Origin: a virus
Reading direction: 5' to 3' (one strand)
IMG/VR virus record: IMGVR_UViG_3300046507_000205
Span: 1-28,102 of that record
Length of the DNA: 28,102 nucleotides
The notes beneath the pieces are model-generated. The model did not search any database, was not told the origin of the DNA, and was given only the letters and a program-made list of their open reading frames with translations. A program made the translations under genes and the position numbers. Below are positions 6,699 to 14,932 of this stretch, piece by piece; position 1 is the first letter of the stretch, and every line of letters begins with the position of its first letter.

Positions 6699-6724
6699 AC
6701 CACACCACTAGAGGAGAGACCACC

Positions 6725-7783
6725 ATGAGACTCACCATCTCAAAGAGCGACCTAAGCCGCGTCCTGACCAATGTCGGACGCGTCGTCGAAAGCCGAAACG
6801 TCATACCGATCCTCGGCAATGTAAAGCTGTCGGCTGACGCTGGGCACCTAACAGTCACAGGCACAGATCTTGATATCATTGCAACAGACCGCGCGGTTGC
6901 CGACGTCACCCAACCCGGCACCGTCTGCGTCGATGCGAAGCTGCTGGCAGATATTGCCAAGAAGGCGGGCGGCGACATCTCCATCAGCCTGGACGCTGAT
7001 CGCCTCGTCGTAAAATCAGGCCGCAGCGTGTTTAAGCTGGCGACGCTCGATGCGAAGGATTTCCCGAGTTTCGGCGATGAAGCATATGCGGCTTCATTCG
7101 ACGTTGACCTCGCCGCCCTGTTTGCGCCGGTAGCATTCGCGATCGGCAACGATGCCAACCGACCATTCCTTCATGGCGTGTTCTTCCACGTCCTGGATGG
7201 CGAGGCGGTAGCGGTAGCCACCAATGGTCACCGCCTGGCACGTCACAAAGGCGCGGAGCTTCCCGAGTTCGAAGGCGTGATTGTGCCGCAGAAGACGGTC
7301 GGCATGTTGCCCAAGGGAACAGCCAGCGTGTCGGTCAGCGGAAACCTGATCCGCATCGTTTCCGGCGACTTCTCGCTTACCAGCAAGCTGATTGATGGCA
7401 TTTTCCCAGACTATCGGCGCGTCATACCGACCGAGAACGATCTCGTTGCAAGCGCCGAGAAGGATGATCTTCTGAAGGCGTCCGATCGTGTTGCAACGGT
7501 CAGCAGCGAGCGCGGCAACGCCGTCAAGCTGTCCATCGCGCCTGGCGCCATTGCGCTCACCGTCCAGTCGGTCGAACGCGGCGAGGCGGCCGACGAAGTG
7601 CAGGCGGAATACAGCGGCAAGCCTGTCGATATCGGCTTCAACTCGATCTACTTCCGCGATGCGCTGCAAGTCTTCCCTTCAGGTCTCGTCAATCTGGCGC
7701 TGCGTGACGCCGGCTCGCCCGCGCTCATCACCTCGCCGATCTACCCGGCGCTCGATGTCACACTCATGCCGATGAGGGTTTAG
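6725..7783 (+). CDS. dnaN: DNA polymerase III beta subunit-like sliding clamp
   Basis: A 352-residue homologue of the bacterial beta sliding clamp, slightly shorter than the usual 365-375. The three-domain clamp pattern is visible. The N-terminus MRLTISKSDLSRVLTNVGRVVESRNVIPILGNV is the classic clamp opening, the second domain contains GVFFHVLDGEAVAVATNGHRLA, and the third ends in LMPMRV like host clamps. It would ring DNA and tether the polymerase; since no polymerase gene lies here, it may recruit the host replicase or repair enzymes. The ATG at 6725 (after AGAGGAGAGACC) was chosen over the upstream frame start, which has no clamp residues. It heads its unit with an ACCAC leader and hairpin H2. 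Confidence 0.9.
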   Translation: MRLTISKSDLSRVLTNVGRVVESRNVIPILGNVKLSADAGHLTVTGTDLDIIATDRAVADVTQPGTVCVDAKLLADIAKKAGGDISISLDADRLVVKSGRSVFKLATLDAKDFPSFGDEAYAASFDVDLAALFAPVAFAIGNDANRPFLHGVFFHVLDGEAVAVATNGHRLARHKGAELPEFEGVIVPQKTVGMLPKGTASVSVSGNLIRIVSGDFSLTSKLIDGIFPDYRRVIPTENDLVASAEKDDLLKASDRVATVSSERGNAVKLSIAPGAIALTVQSVERGEAADEVQAEYSGKPVDIGFNSIYFRDALQVFPSGLVNLALRDAGSPALITSPIYPALDVTLMPMRV

Positions 7784-7786
7784 AAG

Positions 7787-8008
7787 ATGGATGACGAAAC
7801 AAAGAAGCTGATACTGGAAGCCATTGCTGCGCTCAATGCCGGTGACACCGAAGCGGCGTTGCTCGTTCTTGAGCGGACGGTATATCCGAAATACGAATCT
7901 GTCGAACATGCCACCGGCGCTTATGCGATGTTCAAAGGCGATGGTCCGAAAGACCACGTTCATGACCATTTCGCGAAGGCACTCGGCTACCAAATCGCGG
8001 CCGCCTAA
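7787..8008 (+). CDS. Hypothetical small helical protein
   Basis: A 73-residue protein beginning three bases after the clamp stop and ending in a TAATG overlap with the nuclease gene, so it lies inside a tight operon. The N-terminal half is helical (KKLILEAIAALNAGDTEAALLVLERTV), resembling a TPR-like helix pair. The C-terminal half is histidine-rich (KDHVHDHFAKALGY). I do not recognise a family. Confidence 0.6.
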   Translation: MDDETKKLILEAIAALNAGDTEAALLVLERTVYPKYESVEHATGAYAMFKGDGPKDHVHDHFAKALGYQIAAA

Positions 8009-8949
8009 TGGCACCGCTACCCCGCCCAACCCCCAGCACTCTTCGCGCCATTCACTCCGCCTTAGAGGAAGGACACGACGACTGGGAATCGGTCGGCGTG
8101 CCTGCCGGCGATGTCGGCGTGGAGTGCGATAGGGCGATCTGGCTTTCCTTCCGGCGCGCGTCTGCGCCGGAGGAGATCACATGGCAAAAGCGCAGAATCT
8201 TCGAACGAGGAAACATCGAAGAAGAACGGCTACTCGATCTCCTGCGCATGGTCGGCGTGACCGTCTGGGGCGAACAGGATCGCGTTCGCGCCGTCGGCGG
8301 GCATCTGCGCGGGAAAATCGATGGACGCGCTCTGGGGCTGCTTGAGGCACCGAAGACGGAACATATCGTCGAGTGCAAGTCCGCAAAGCATGAGGTGTTT
8401 CGCAAGGTAGCGAAGGATGGCGTTCGGAAGGGAAAGCCTGAGCACTACGCCACGTTCCAATTCTATATGTACGGCCTCGGGATTGATCGTGTCGTCTACA
8501 TGATGACCAACAAGAACGACGAGGACGTGCACCTCGAGCGCGTCCACTACGATGCTGACTTTGCTATTCGGGCCGTTGCGCGCATCGAGCGCATCATCAA
8601 CATGCCTGAACCTCCGACGCGGCTTTGCAGCAAGCGAGACGACTTCCGGGGCATGTTCTGCCGGCAGGCCGAAGTTTGCTGGGGCGAGGTGAGGGCGCGC
8701 GTGCATTGCCGCACTTGCCTTCACTCGACTCCGCTGATGGATGGCAATGCTGGGTGGGATTGCTCACGTTGGTCGAAGCCGCTTTCGCTTGATGAGCAGG
8801 CCGCAGGATGCCCAGCCCATCTCTATCTGCCGTCGCTGATGGTCGGGTGGGAGCAAGTGGATTGCGACGAGGAGGCGGAAACCATCACTTATCGGTCACC
8901 GTCTGGTGACATCTACGTCGACGGCGCAAGCCAGGAGGAGGCAGCATGA
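8008..8949 (+). CDS. PD-(D/E)XK nuclease with cysteine cluster (RecB/Cas4-like)
   Basis: A 313-residue nuclease-like protein. The active-site pattern is GHLRGKIDG with Asp105, then IVECKSAK with Glu122 and Lys124, followed by Gln151 and Tyr155 (the QxxxY element of RecB-type nucleases). Cys40 before the core and Cys207, 218, 224, 234, 237, 252 and 268 after it recall the iron-sulphur cluster of Cas4/AddB-type nucleases, though exact ligands cannot be assigned. It probably acts as a 5'-3' exonuclease feeding the annealing proteins encoded at 3634 and 4606. It starts by TAATG overlap and ends by ATGA overlap with the sigma-like gene. Confidence 0.75.
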   Translation: MAPLPRPTPSTLRAIHSALEEGHDDWESVGVPAGDVGVECDRAIWLSFRRASAPEEITWQKRRIFERGNIEEERLLDLLRMVGVTVWGEQDRVRAVGGHLRGKIDGRALGLLEAPKTEHIVECKSAKHEVFRKVAKDGVRKGKPEHYATFQFYMYGLGIDRVVYMMTNKNDEDVHLERVHYDADFAIRAVARIERIINMPEPPTRLCSKRDDFRGMFCRQAEVCWGEVRARVHCRTCLHSTPLMDGNAGWDCSRWSKPLSLDEQAAGCPAHLYLPSLMVGWEQVDCDEEAETITYRSPSGDIYVDGASQEEAA

Positions 8950-9437
8950 CCACCGCGCCAGCCAGACCCGCCGGCTTCGACGCAGCCCTCGCGGCTTACC
9001 TGCCGCAACTCAAGCGGAAAGCCAGATACATGGCCGGCGCACGCCATGAAGACCTTCTGCAGGACACGCTCGTCATGATGCTAGGCCTGGCCGACAAGTG
9101 CCGCGTCGAGACTTTCCGCACATGGGCGCAGTTCATGCTCAGACGGGCGGCCGGCGATCATAAGCGAGCCATGCGGGCAGAGAAGCGCACCGGACATGCG
9201 GTCGATCTAAAGGCGGCTTACCACGTCGGCACGGCACCCAATCAGGAATTCGCAACCGACCTTGCCATCGTCACCGACGCGCTGGCCGGCATAAAGAACG
9301 GCGACATCGTGCTGCGCCGGGCCGACGACGAACTGTTGCGCGAGATCGGCGAAGAGCGTGGCGTCAGCCGCGAGGCAGTTCGCCAGTTGGAAGAGAAAGC
9401 ACGAGCTAGGCTCAAGGATTTTTTGAAGGAGGGATGA
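8946..9437 (+). CDS. Sigma-70-like protein 1
   Basis: A 163-residue protein with the two-part layout of small sigma factors. Residues about 21-75 resemble region 2 (LKRKARYMAGARHEDLLQDTLVMM, with a Trp-rich end). Residues about 121-160 resemble region 4, with the HTH LLREIGEERGVSREAVRQLEEKA. It could direct RNA polymerase to phage promoters or act as a sigma-like DNA-binding protein. It lies in ATGA overlap with the nuclease gene and is followed at once by a second, divergent paralogue. Region 2 is short, so full sigma activity is uncertain. Confidence 0.7.
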   Translation: MTTAPARPAGFDAALAAYLPQLKRKARYMAGARHEDLLQDTLVMMLGLADKCRVETFRTWAQFMLRRAAGDHKRAMRAEKRTGHAVDLKAAYHVGTAPNQEFATDLAIVTDALAGIKNGDIVLRRADDELLREIGEERGVSREAVRQLEEKARARLKDFLKEG

Positions 9438-9955
9438 TGACCAATCAATATACCGCAGTGAATGACAACCCCGATGGTCGCCCGGCGGCCTTCGACAAGC
9501 GGCTGATGGAATATGTGCCGGGATTGACCGTTCTGGCGCGCAAGCTGACACGGTCGCCAGCTGAGCGCGAAGACCTCGTCACCGACACCATAATTTATTG
9601 CCTGGCGCACTGGACCACCTACCGCGAGGACGGCGGATTCTGGAACTGGCTCTATTGGTCGATGCGTGGCGTTCTTAGCTCCAGACGCGATGCGGCCAAT
9701 CGCTGCTTGCGGATTGTCGATGACGCTGACGGCAAGTTGCTGGCCGGCCGTCATGTTGATGCGACGCAAATAACGCATATCGAGCTCGTGCAGACGCTTG
9801 AGACGATGAACACACGCGCCGGCAACATCGTGATCCGTCGGGCCATGGGTGACACCCTGAATGAGATTGGCTCCGATCTTGGCATCAGGGGCGAGCGCGT
9901 TCGCCAGATCGAAGCCAATGAACTGAACCGGCTGCAGACGGCGAGGGCGGCTTGA
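9437..9955 (+). CDS. Sigma-70-like protein 2
   Basis: A 172-residue protein of the same layout as its upstream neighbour but only distantly similar. Region-2-like residues run from about 28 to 82 (GLTVLARKLTRSPAEREDLVTDTIIYCL...WNWLYWSMRGVL). Region-4-like residues run from 128 to 168, with the HTH TLNEIGSDLGIRGERVRQIEANEL. The N-terminus carries VNDN at 8-11. The ATG at 9437 gives better spacing to GAAGGAGGG than the ATG at 9434. The two genes look like an old duplication, and one could be an antagonist or specialised partner of the other. Confidence 0.7.
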   Translation: MTNQYTAVNDNPDGRPAAFDKRLMEYVPGLTVLARKLTRSPAEREDLVTDTIIYCLAHWTTYREDGGFWNWLYWSMRGVLSSRRDAANRCLRIVDDADGKLLAGRHVDATQITHIELVQTLETMNTRAGNIVIRRAMGDTLNEIGSDLGIRGERVRQIEANELNRLQTARAA

Positions 9956-10161
9956 TGATGGTGAAAATCGATGGCCGCGCCTTCATCGTCACTTTCGCGG
10001 ATAACGGCGAACCAATGTCTATCAAAGAGCGCAAACTGTGGATGCCGGGAACCTATATGGAGCGATTCATAAATTCCCCATACTGGCACCACTCTCATAA
10101 GGTTGGCGGCGCATCATCTATGCCAGCGCGTATTCTGGCGGCGGCACGGGGTGCATCATAA
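9955..10161 (+). CDS. Hypothetical small protein
   Basis: A 68-residue basic protein with start ATG at 9955, in TGATG overlap with the sigma-like gene; a further in-frame ATG follows. A beta-rich start (MVKIDGRAFIVTFADNGEPMSI) is followed by an aromatic basic part (YMERFINSPYWHHSHK). It ends in a TAATG overlap with the helicase gene, so it belongs to the same operon. No family is recognised. Confidence 0.6.
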   Translation: MMVKIDGRAFIVTFADNGEPMSIKERKLWMPGTYMERFINSPYWHHSHKVGGASSMPARILAAARGAS

Positions 10162-11903
10162 TGCCCTTTGATCCGAGATATTATCAATATGAGGCCGTCG
10201 ACTCCATATTTGATTACTGGCGCGATGAGCCTGGCCACCCACTCGTGGAGATGGCGGGTGGCTCCGGCAAGAGCGGAACCATGTCGATGCTTATCCAGCG
10301 CTTGCTGGATGGATGGCCAGACATGCGCATCATGTCCTGCGTCCATGTCGAGGAGCTCGTTGAGGGAAACTTCAAGGAGTTCATTGGCATGAATCCGTTC
10401 GCGCCGGCAGGAATCTATGCGGCAAGCCTTGGACGGCGCGACCGTAATGCGCAAGTCATCTTTGCCCAGCTTCAGACGGTATGGGATAAGGCGCTCGAAA
10501 TCGGCCACGTCGACGTGCTGCTGATCGATGAAGTTCATCTTGTGCCGAACGATGGCAACACCATGTATCGCAAGTTGATTTCAGCGCTTCTGTTGATCAA
10601 TCCAGATATGAAAATCGTAGGTTTCTCGGCCACTCTGTACCGCCTAGACTTCGGTCGATTGGACGAGGGCGAGGATCGCCTCTTTGATAAAACCGTCTAC
10701 TCTTATGATCTGGCAAAGGGGATTGAAGACGGCTATCTGACGCGCCTCACGAGCAAGCCGTGTGAATTCAAATATGACATGAAGGGCGTTCGCCGCCTTG
10801 GCGGTGACTTCAAGAAGTCGGATCTCGCCAAGGCCACCGATAAGGAAGAGCTCACCCGCGCCGCAGTGGCGGAAATCATGGCCACGGCGGAGGCCGAAAA
10901 TCGCACCACGGCAATCATATTTTGCAACGGCATAGATCACGCAACCCACGTCCGCGATGAAATCAGGCTGTACGGCCGATCTTGCGAAGTACTGAGTGGG
11001 AACACTCCAAAGGGTGAGCGTCGGCGCATCATCGAAGACCTGAAGAGCGGCAGGCTTTGGGGATGCACGAACGACAATGTCCTTTCAACGGGAACGAACA
11101 TTCCTCGCGTTGACCTGGTTGTCGATATGGCGCCTACCGAATCCACAAATCGCTATGTGCAGCGTGCAGTTCGTGGCACTCGAGTTGTCTGGCCGTCTGG
11201 ATTCGATCCGGAAAAGTCAGATGCCGAGGGGAGAAAGGCAGCTATCGCGGCAGGACCAAAGCCAAACTGCCGATATATGAATCTAGCAGGAAACATCGAG
11301 AGGCACGGCCCTGTCGATTGCGTGACACCGAAGAAGCCAGGCAAAGGAACCGGCGAGGCACCTATCAAGCTGTGCATGCAGTGTGAGGAGATCTGCGCGG
11401 CTGGTGCGCGCGTCTGCCCCAACTGTGGCGCCGAGTTCATTTTTGAAGAGAAGGTGAAGTTTACGGCGAAACCGACCGACGTGGCGATCCTTGCCACGGT
11501 GGCAGAACCGGAGTCGCGCACGGTTTCCAGCCGTACATTTCGTTTCCACGAAGGGAAAGGTGACAAGCCGCCATCGGTAAAGGTTAGCTATATGGTGGGC
11601 CTGACATCAATGAACGAATGGCTGTGCCCGCAGCACACCGGATTTGCGAAATCGAAGGCCGATAGGTATTGGCTCGCGCACCTGGGGTTGCGGCCCTTTC
11701 CAAAGACTGTCCTGGAGTGGTTGGAACGCCAAGGCGAGCTCGCCGAGACGGTAGAGATTATGGTCAAGCCGAGAGATAAGTATTGGGATGTTGTTTCGCA
11801 TGTTGTCGGCCCACGTGCCGCCAACGACAACCAGCCGGCACCGGCGAACGACAATCGTGGCTATGCGCAGGACTGGGAAATGGACGACGAAGTGCCGTTC
11901 TGA
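10161..11903 (+). CDS. SF2 DEAD/H helicase with zinc ribbon and SSB-like tail
   Basis: A 580-residue superfamily 2 helicase. Motif I is GGSGKS (33-38), motif II DEVH (123-126), motif III SAT (156-158) and motif VI QRAVRGTR (334-341). In motif VI the usual Gly before Arg is Val. A four-cysteine ribbon, CMQC...CPNC (405, 408, 419, 422), follows the motor domains. The tail carries two ANDN peptides and ends in EMDDEVPF (573-580), very like the acidic tip of bacterial SSB (DDDIPF). That tip in SSB recruits repair and replication proteins, so this helicase may imitate it. It ends just before TTGACAAATTTGT copy 3. Confidence 0.85.
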   Translation: MPFDPRYYQYEAVDSIFDYWRDEPGHPLVEMAGGSGKSGTMSMLIQRLLDGWPDMRIMSCVHVEELVEGNFKEFIGMNPFAPAGIYAASLGRRDRNAQVIFAQLQTVWDKALEIGHVDVLLIDEVHLVPNDGNTMYRKLISALLLINPDMKIVGFSATLYRLDFGRLDEGEDRLFDKTVYSYDLAKGIEDGYLTRLTSKPCEFKYDMKGVRRLGGDFKKSDLAKATDKEELTRAAVAEIMATAEAENRTTAIIFCNGIDHATHVRDEIRLYGRSCEVLSGNTPKGERRRIIEDLKSGRLWGCTNDNVLSTGTNIPRVDLVVDMAPTESTNRYVQRAVRGTRVVWPSGFDPEKSDAEGRKAAIAAGPKPNCRYMNLAGNIERHGPVDCVTPKKPGKGTGEAPIKLCMQCEEICAAGARVCPNCGAEFIFEEKVKFTAKPTDVAILATVAEPESRTVSSRTFRFHEGKGDKPPSVKVSYMVGLTSMNEWLCPQHTGFAKSKADRYWLAHLGLRPFPKTVLEWLERQGELAETVEIMVKPRDKYWDVVSHVVGPRAANDNQPAPANDNRGYAQDWEMDDEVPF

Positions 11904-11905
11904 TG

Positions 11906-11918
11906 TTGACAAATTTGT
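11906..11918 (+). promoter_or_regulatory. TTGACAAATTTGT element, copy 3
   Basis: An exact copy begins three bases after the helicase stop and points at the gene starting at 11968. GTTTACA follows immediately at 11921-11927. TTGTAT (11915-11920) followed after 17 bases by GATACC is one possible core promoter, but the -10 is weak. An ACCACCAC leader and GAGGAGA follow. Confidence 0.65.
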
Positions 11919-11967
11919 ATGTTTACACGAACGTGACGATACCGCACCACCACTAGAGGAGATGATC

Positions 11968-12351
11968 ATGGGATACAGCGACCGCTGCAATATGAATGTG
12001 CTTGTCGGCAAAACTCTGACTGAGGTCAGGATGGTTGACAGCGATGAAATCTATTTCACCACGTCCGATGGAGATACATACAAGATGTATCATTCACAGG
12101 ACTGTTGTGAATCCGTTGGCATTGAAGATATCGAGGGCGATCTTCAATCGCTTGTTGGCAATCCTCTTCTCGTTGCGGAAGAGGTGGACAACTACGACGC
12201 GCCGCCGCATGGCAGTGACGCCGAATACGGCACCTACACATGGACGTTCTACAAGTTCGCTACGATCAAGGGGTACGTCGATATCCGCTGGTACGGTTCG
12301 TCTAACGGCTACTACTCGGAAAGCGTTGATTTCGAGAAGGTATCCGCATGA
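11968..12351 (+). CDS. DUF7448-like phage protein
   Basis: A 127-residue protein. The pattern GKTLTEVRMVDSDEIYF, YKMYHSQDCCESVGIEDIEG, then YTWTFYKFATIKGYVDIRWYGSSNGYYSE matches my recollection of DUF7448, a common small protein of tailed phages with unknown function. It heads a transcription unit under element copy 3. The start at 11968 follows AGAGGAGATGATC; the longer upstream frame adds residues that are only read-through of the helicase end. Confidence 0.75.
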   Translation: MGYSDRCNMNVLVGKTLTEVRMVDSDEIYFTTSDGDTYKMYHSQDCCESVGIEDIEGDLQSLVGNPLLVAEEVDNYDAPPHGSDAEYGTYTWTFYKFATIKGYVDIRWYGSSNGYYSESVDFEKVSA

Positions 12352-12728
12352 CCGACCTCATCTCCGTAACCGTCAACGACGGCAAATACACCATCCAGCA
12401 GGTCGAACCAGGAAAGTTGGAGGCGCTTCGCTACGGCGAGGAGTGGCCGGCATTCCGCGACAGCAGTCCTGACAATCTGCACATTGCGCTGGCCTATGAG
12501 ATTGCGGCCTTGCGCACACAGATTCGCTACTGGAAGCGCGGCACAGACCTTATCAACGAATGCCTCAAGACGGCTGCGCGTGCAGACCATGGCGATGCAC
12601 CGTTTCCGCTCGACCACGCTGAAGCGAAGTTCTGGCACAACGCCCAGATGGAAGCATACCGACACGCTCTGGAAATGATGGGCCTTCCGCAAGACTTCGG
12701 ACCCGTTGAGAAGGAGGCCAGAGCATGA
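12348..12728 (+). CDS. Hypothetical phage protein
   Basis: A 126-residue protein joined by ATGA overlap to both neighbours. A short beta start (ISVTVNDGKYTIQQVE) is followed by a predicted helical body with many aromatic and charged residues (NLHIALAYEIAALRTQIRYWKRGTD, then AKFWHNAQMEAYRHALEMM). No catalytic motif is visible. The context is phage early accessory genes. Confidence 0.65.
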   Translation: MTDLISVTVNDGKYTIQQVEPGKLEALRYGEEWPAFRDSSPDNLHIALAYEIAALRTQIRYWKRGTDLINECLKTAARADHGDAPFPLDHAEAKFWHNAQMEAYRHALEMMGLPQDFGPVEKEARA

Positions 12729-13450
12729 CCTTCAACCCCACAGCAATCGCCGGCCTCGGGCACAATCAGCCCGCTCCAACGCCATTCGACGCCATCAAGC
12801 AGGAAATCGAAGACCTGTTCGATGAGGCCAAACATTGGGCTGACGGCGAGCCGATCACGTCGCCCGAAATGCATGACGCCATCGAGAAGCTGCGCGACAG
12901 CATCCACGAAGCCGGCAAGCGCGCCGATGCGTTGCGCGTCGAGGAAAAGAAACCGCTCGACGATAAGATCAAGGACATCCAGGACGCCTATAATCCCCTG
13001 ATCCAGCCCAAGCGCGGCAAGGTAGATCTCGCCAAGTCGACGCTCGACACGTTGCTGACGCCATGGCGCACCAAGGTTGCGCAGGAAAAGGCCGCCGAAG
13101 CCGCCAGGGTGGCGAAGGCTGCCGAGGACGCTAGGCTGGCCGCTCAGGAGGCAATTCGCGCGTCCAGCGGCAACCTTGCGGCGCGGGAAGAGGCTGAACA
13201 AGCACTGGCCGAAGCCAAGGCCTTGGAGAAGACCGCCAAGCGGTGGGATAAGGCAGCGACGACAGGCACGGGGCTTCGCACCGTCTGGGACGTGACGCTC
13301 GTCGACGAGGAGGCGGCCATGGACTGGCTGTGGGCGCGCGCGAAGACAGAGGTGCTGGCTGTGGCGCAGAAGAACGCAGAAGAAGCTGTTAGGGGCGGCG
13401 TGCGGAGCGTGCCGGGGTTCAAGGTCGAAGAGCGGAAGGTGGCTGCGTGA
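12725..13450 (+). CDS. Coiled-coil early phage protein
   Basis: A 241-residue protein dominated by charged, alanine-rich helices (residues about 25-180), very likely a long coiled coil. It has a conserved-looking C-terminus (LRTVWDVTLVDEEAAMDW...GVRSVPGFKVEER). The layout is seen in phage proteins encoded near recombination genes, but I cannot assign a named family. It starts in ATGA overlap and its stop overlaps the methyltransferase start by TGATG. Confidence 0.65.
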   Translation: MTFNPTAIAGLGHNQPAPTPFDAIKQEIEDLFDEAKHWADGEPITSPEMHDAIEKLRDSIHEAGKRADALRVEEKKPLDDKIKDIQDAYNPLIQPKRGKVDLAKSTLDTLLTPWRTKVAQEKAAEAARVAKAAEDARLAAQEAIRASSGNLAAREEAEQALAEAKALEKTAKRWDKAATTGTGLRTVWDVTLVDEEAAMDWLWARAKTEVLAVAQKNAEEAVRGGVRSVPGFKVEERKVAA

Positions 13451-14232
13451 TGGCTAACACTGCATGGAGAAATGAAAAGCGCCGTCTGAGGGAAGAGGAG
13501 CGCGAGGCCGAAGAGTTGTCAGCCGCTAATGAGCGTGCCGACAGGTGGAATAATCTCTGGAATGTGCCCGAACGCGCACGCGACGCCTACATCGTCCACG
13601 ATGGCAGCGACGAGGTGCTGGCGGCGTTTCCTGATGCGCCGGGGCAGATGGCTAAGGCTGCGGAAGGTGACGAGCGGCGCAAAGACCAGAACGTCTATGG
13701 CGCGATGACGCGCGGCAGCAATGGTGCGGAGCCTCGCATCGAGATCGACAAGTCCGCCGCCCGCTTCTTCTACTGCGCCAAGGCCAGCCGTGCTGACCGG
13801 GATGCTGGGTTGGCGCACATGGAGAGAGTCGCCCCTATGCACGGCAAGGGCAATAAGGAAGGAGGTCTCAGCATCAGCAACAGTAAGCTGCCCCGCGCCA
13901 ACACCCACCCCACCGTCAAGCCCACCACCCTGATGCAATGGCTGTGCCGCCTCATCACGCCGCCCGGCGGCGTCATCCTTGATCCGTTTATGGGCTCCGG
14001 CAGCACCGGCAAGGCAGCCGTGCTAGAGGGATTCCAGTTCATCGGCTGCGAGCGCGAAGACGAATACATGCCTATTGCCACGGCGCGCATTGCGTGGGCA
14101 ATAGGTGCGTCATCAACAAACACACCTGACCGCGACCACGTTGCCGCGCCAGCGCAACCCGTCGCCCCCGCCAACGACAACTCACCGGTCGGTGACCTCT
14201 TTGCCGCCCCCGCGCAAGCAGGTGCAGCATGA
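13450..14232 (+). CDS. Half-length DNA methyltransferase (N6-adenine/N4-cytosine type)
   Basis: A 260-residue protein whose C-terminal half is a clear AdoMet-dependent DNA methyltransferase end: HPTVKP (153-158), then motif I DPFMGSGSTG (178-187) and IGCEREDEY. The middle also follows the phage family (DGSDEVLAAFPDAPGQ, NVYGAMTRG, FFYCAKASRADR). The catalytic DPPY/SPPY motif that should precede this in such enzymes is absent, and the N-terminus is a short charged coil (residues 1-45). The preceding gene does not supply the missing half. It may be inactive, work with a partner, or be a remnant. The tail has PANDN. The start at 13450 gives a TGATG overlap. Confidence 0.75.
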   Translation: MANTAWRNEKRRLREEEREAEELSAANERADRWNNLWNVPERARDAYIVHDGSDEVLAAFPDAPGQMAKAAEGDERRKDQNVYGAMTRGSNGAEPRIEIDKSAARFFYCAKASRADRDAGLAHMERVAPMHGKGNKEGGLSISNSKLPRANTHPTVKPTTLMQWLCRLITPPGGVILDPFMGSGSTGKAAVLEGFQFIGCEREDEYMPIATARIAWAIGASSTNTPDRDHVAAPAQPVAPANDNSPVGDLFAAPAQAGAA

Positions 14233-14558
14233 GCGACATTTTTGGAAGCCGCCTATACCGCACGCCGTATCTCGTCATCCCGCGCCTTGCACTCGAGGCT
14301 ATGCCGACAGAATGGCAGGAGCGTTTCGAACAACTACTGCAAGAAGCTGATGACGCCGGCATCAAGACGCCAGCCTATCTGGTGTTCCGCGATCTGTCCG
14401 ACGGCACCCCTGACGGCATTAAAGGATGCAAGCAGGTCAACCGAGGCCAATGGCAAAACGAGCCATTCTACCGACTGACTGGCGGTTGGCATCCAGATCC
14501 ATGGGCCAACTACCGGCACGGCGATGCCATGGCGCTTTCAGCCGAGGAGGCAGCATGA
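14229..14558 (+). CDS. Hypothetical phage protein
   Basis: A 109-residue protein between two ATGA overlaps. Notable segments are ALEAMPTEWQERFEQLLQEADD (helix), TPAYLVFRDLSDGTPDG and WHPDPWANYRHGDAM. It resembles small proteins next to methyltransferase genes in rhizobial phages by recollection, but no function is known. Confidence 0.65.
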   Translation: MSDIFGSRLYRTPYLVIPRLALEAMPTEWQERFEQLLQEADDAGIKTPAYLVFRDLSDGTPDGIKGCKQVNRGQWQNEPFYRLTGGWHPDPWANYRHGDAMALSAEEAA

Positions 14559-14932
14559 CGCGCCTACCAACAGGAAAGCCCATCATCCCATTCACCCCAA
14601 CGGTCGACCCTGCCGGCGACCCAACCACGTGCTTCTGCTGCGGCATGCGGGCCGTGGCACTTGGCATCAACCACCAGAAGGGCGATCCGCAATATCTGTG
14701 CAGGAGGTGCGTCGTGGCGATCGACGACTACAAGAAAATCCGGGCTTTGGATCAATACGAGCTCGCCGCCCTGGATGGCGGTGTCGATGCGGTCGGCGAG
14801 TGGATTGCTGAGCGCGGTATCGGCACTCATCTGGAGGATTATGACGAGCTCGACCAGAGGATGTTGGTGAAGGCCGCATGGGAGGGGTGCGCGCGGCGGT
14901 TGCGGGAAGTTTTGAAGGAGGCACCGTTTTGA
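14555..14932 (+). CDS. Zinc-finger-like hypothetical protein
   Basis: A 125-residue protein with CFCC near residues 27-30 and CRRC near 49-52, a likely zinc-binding pair. A helical C-terminus follows (ELAALDGGVDAVGEWIAERG, then VKAAWEGCARRLREVL). It starts in ATGA overlap and its stop overlaps the TTG start of the cytosine methyltransferase, suggesting coupled synthesis. Possibly a DNA- or protein-binding accessory factor. The family is not recognised with certainty. Confidence 0.65.
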   Translation: MTRLPTGKPIIPFTPTVDPAGDPTTCFCCGMRAVALGINHQKGDPQYLCRRCVVAIDDYKKIRALDQYELAALDGGVDAVGEWIAERGIGTHLEDYDELDQRMLVKAAWEGCARRLREVLKEAPF

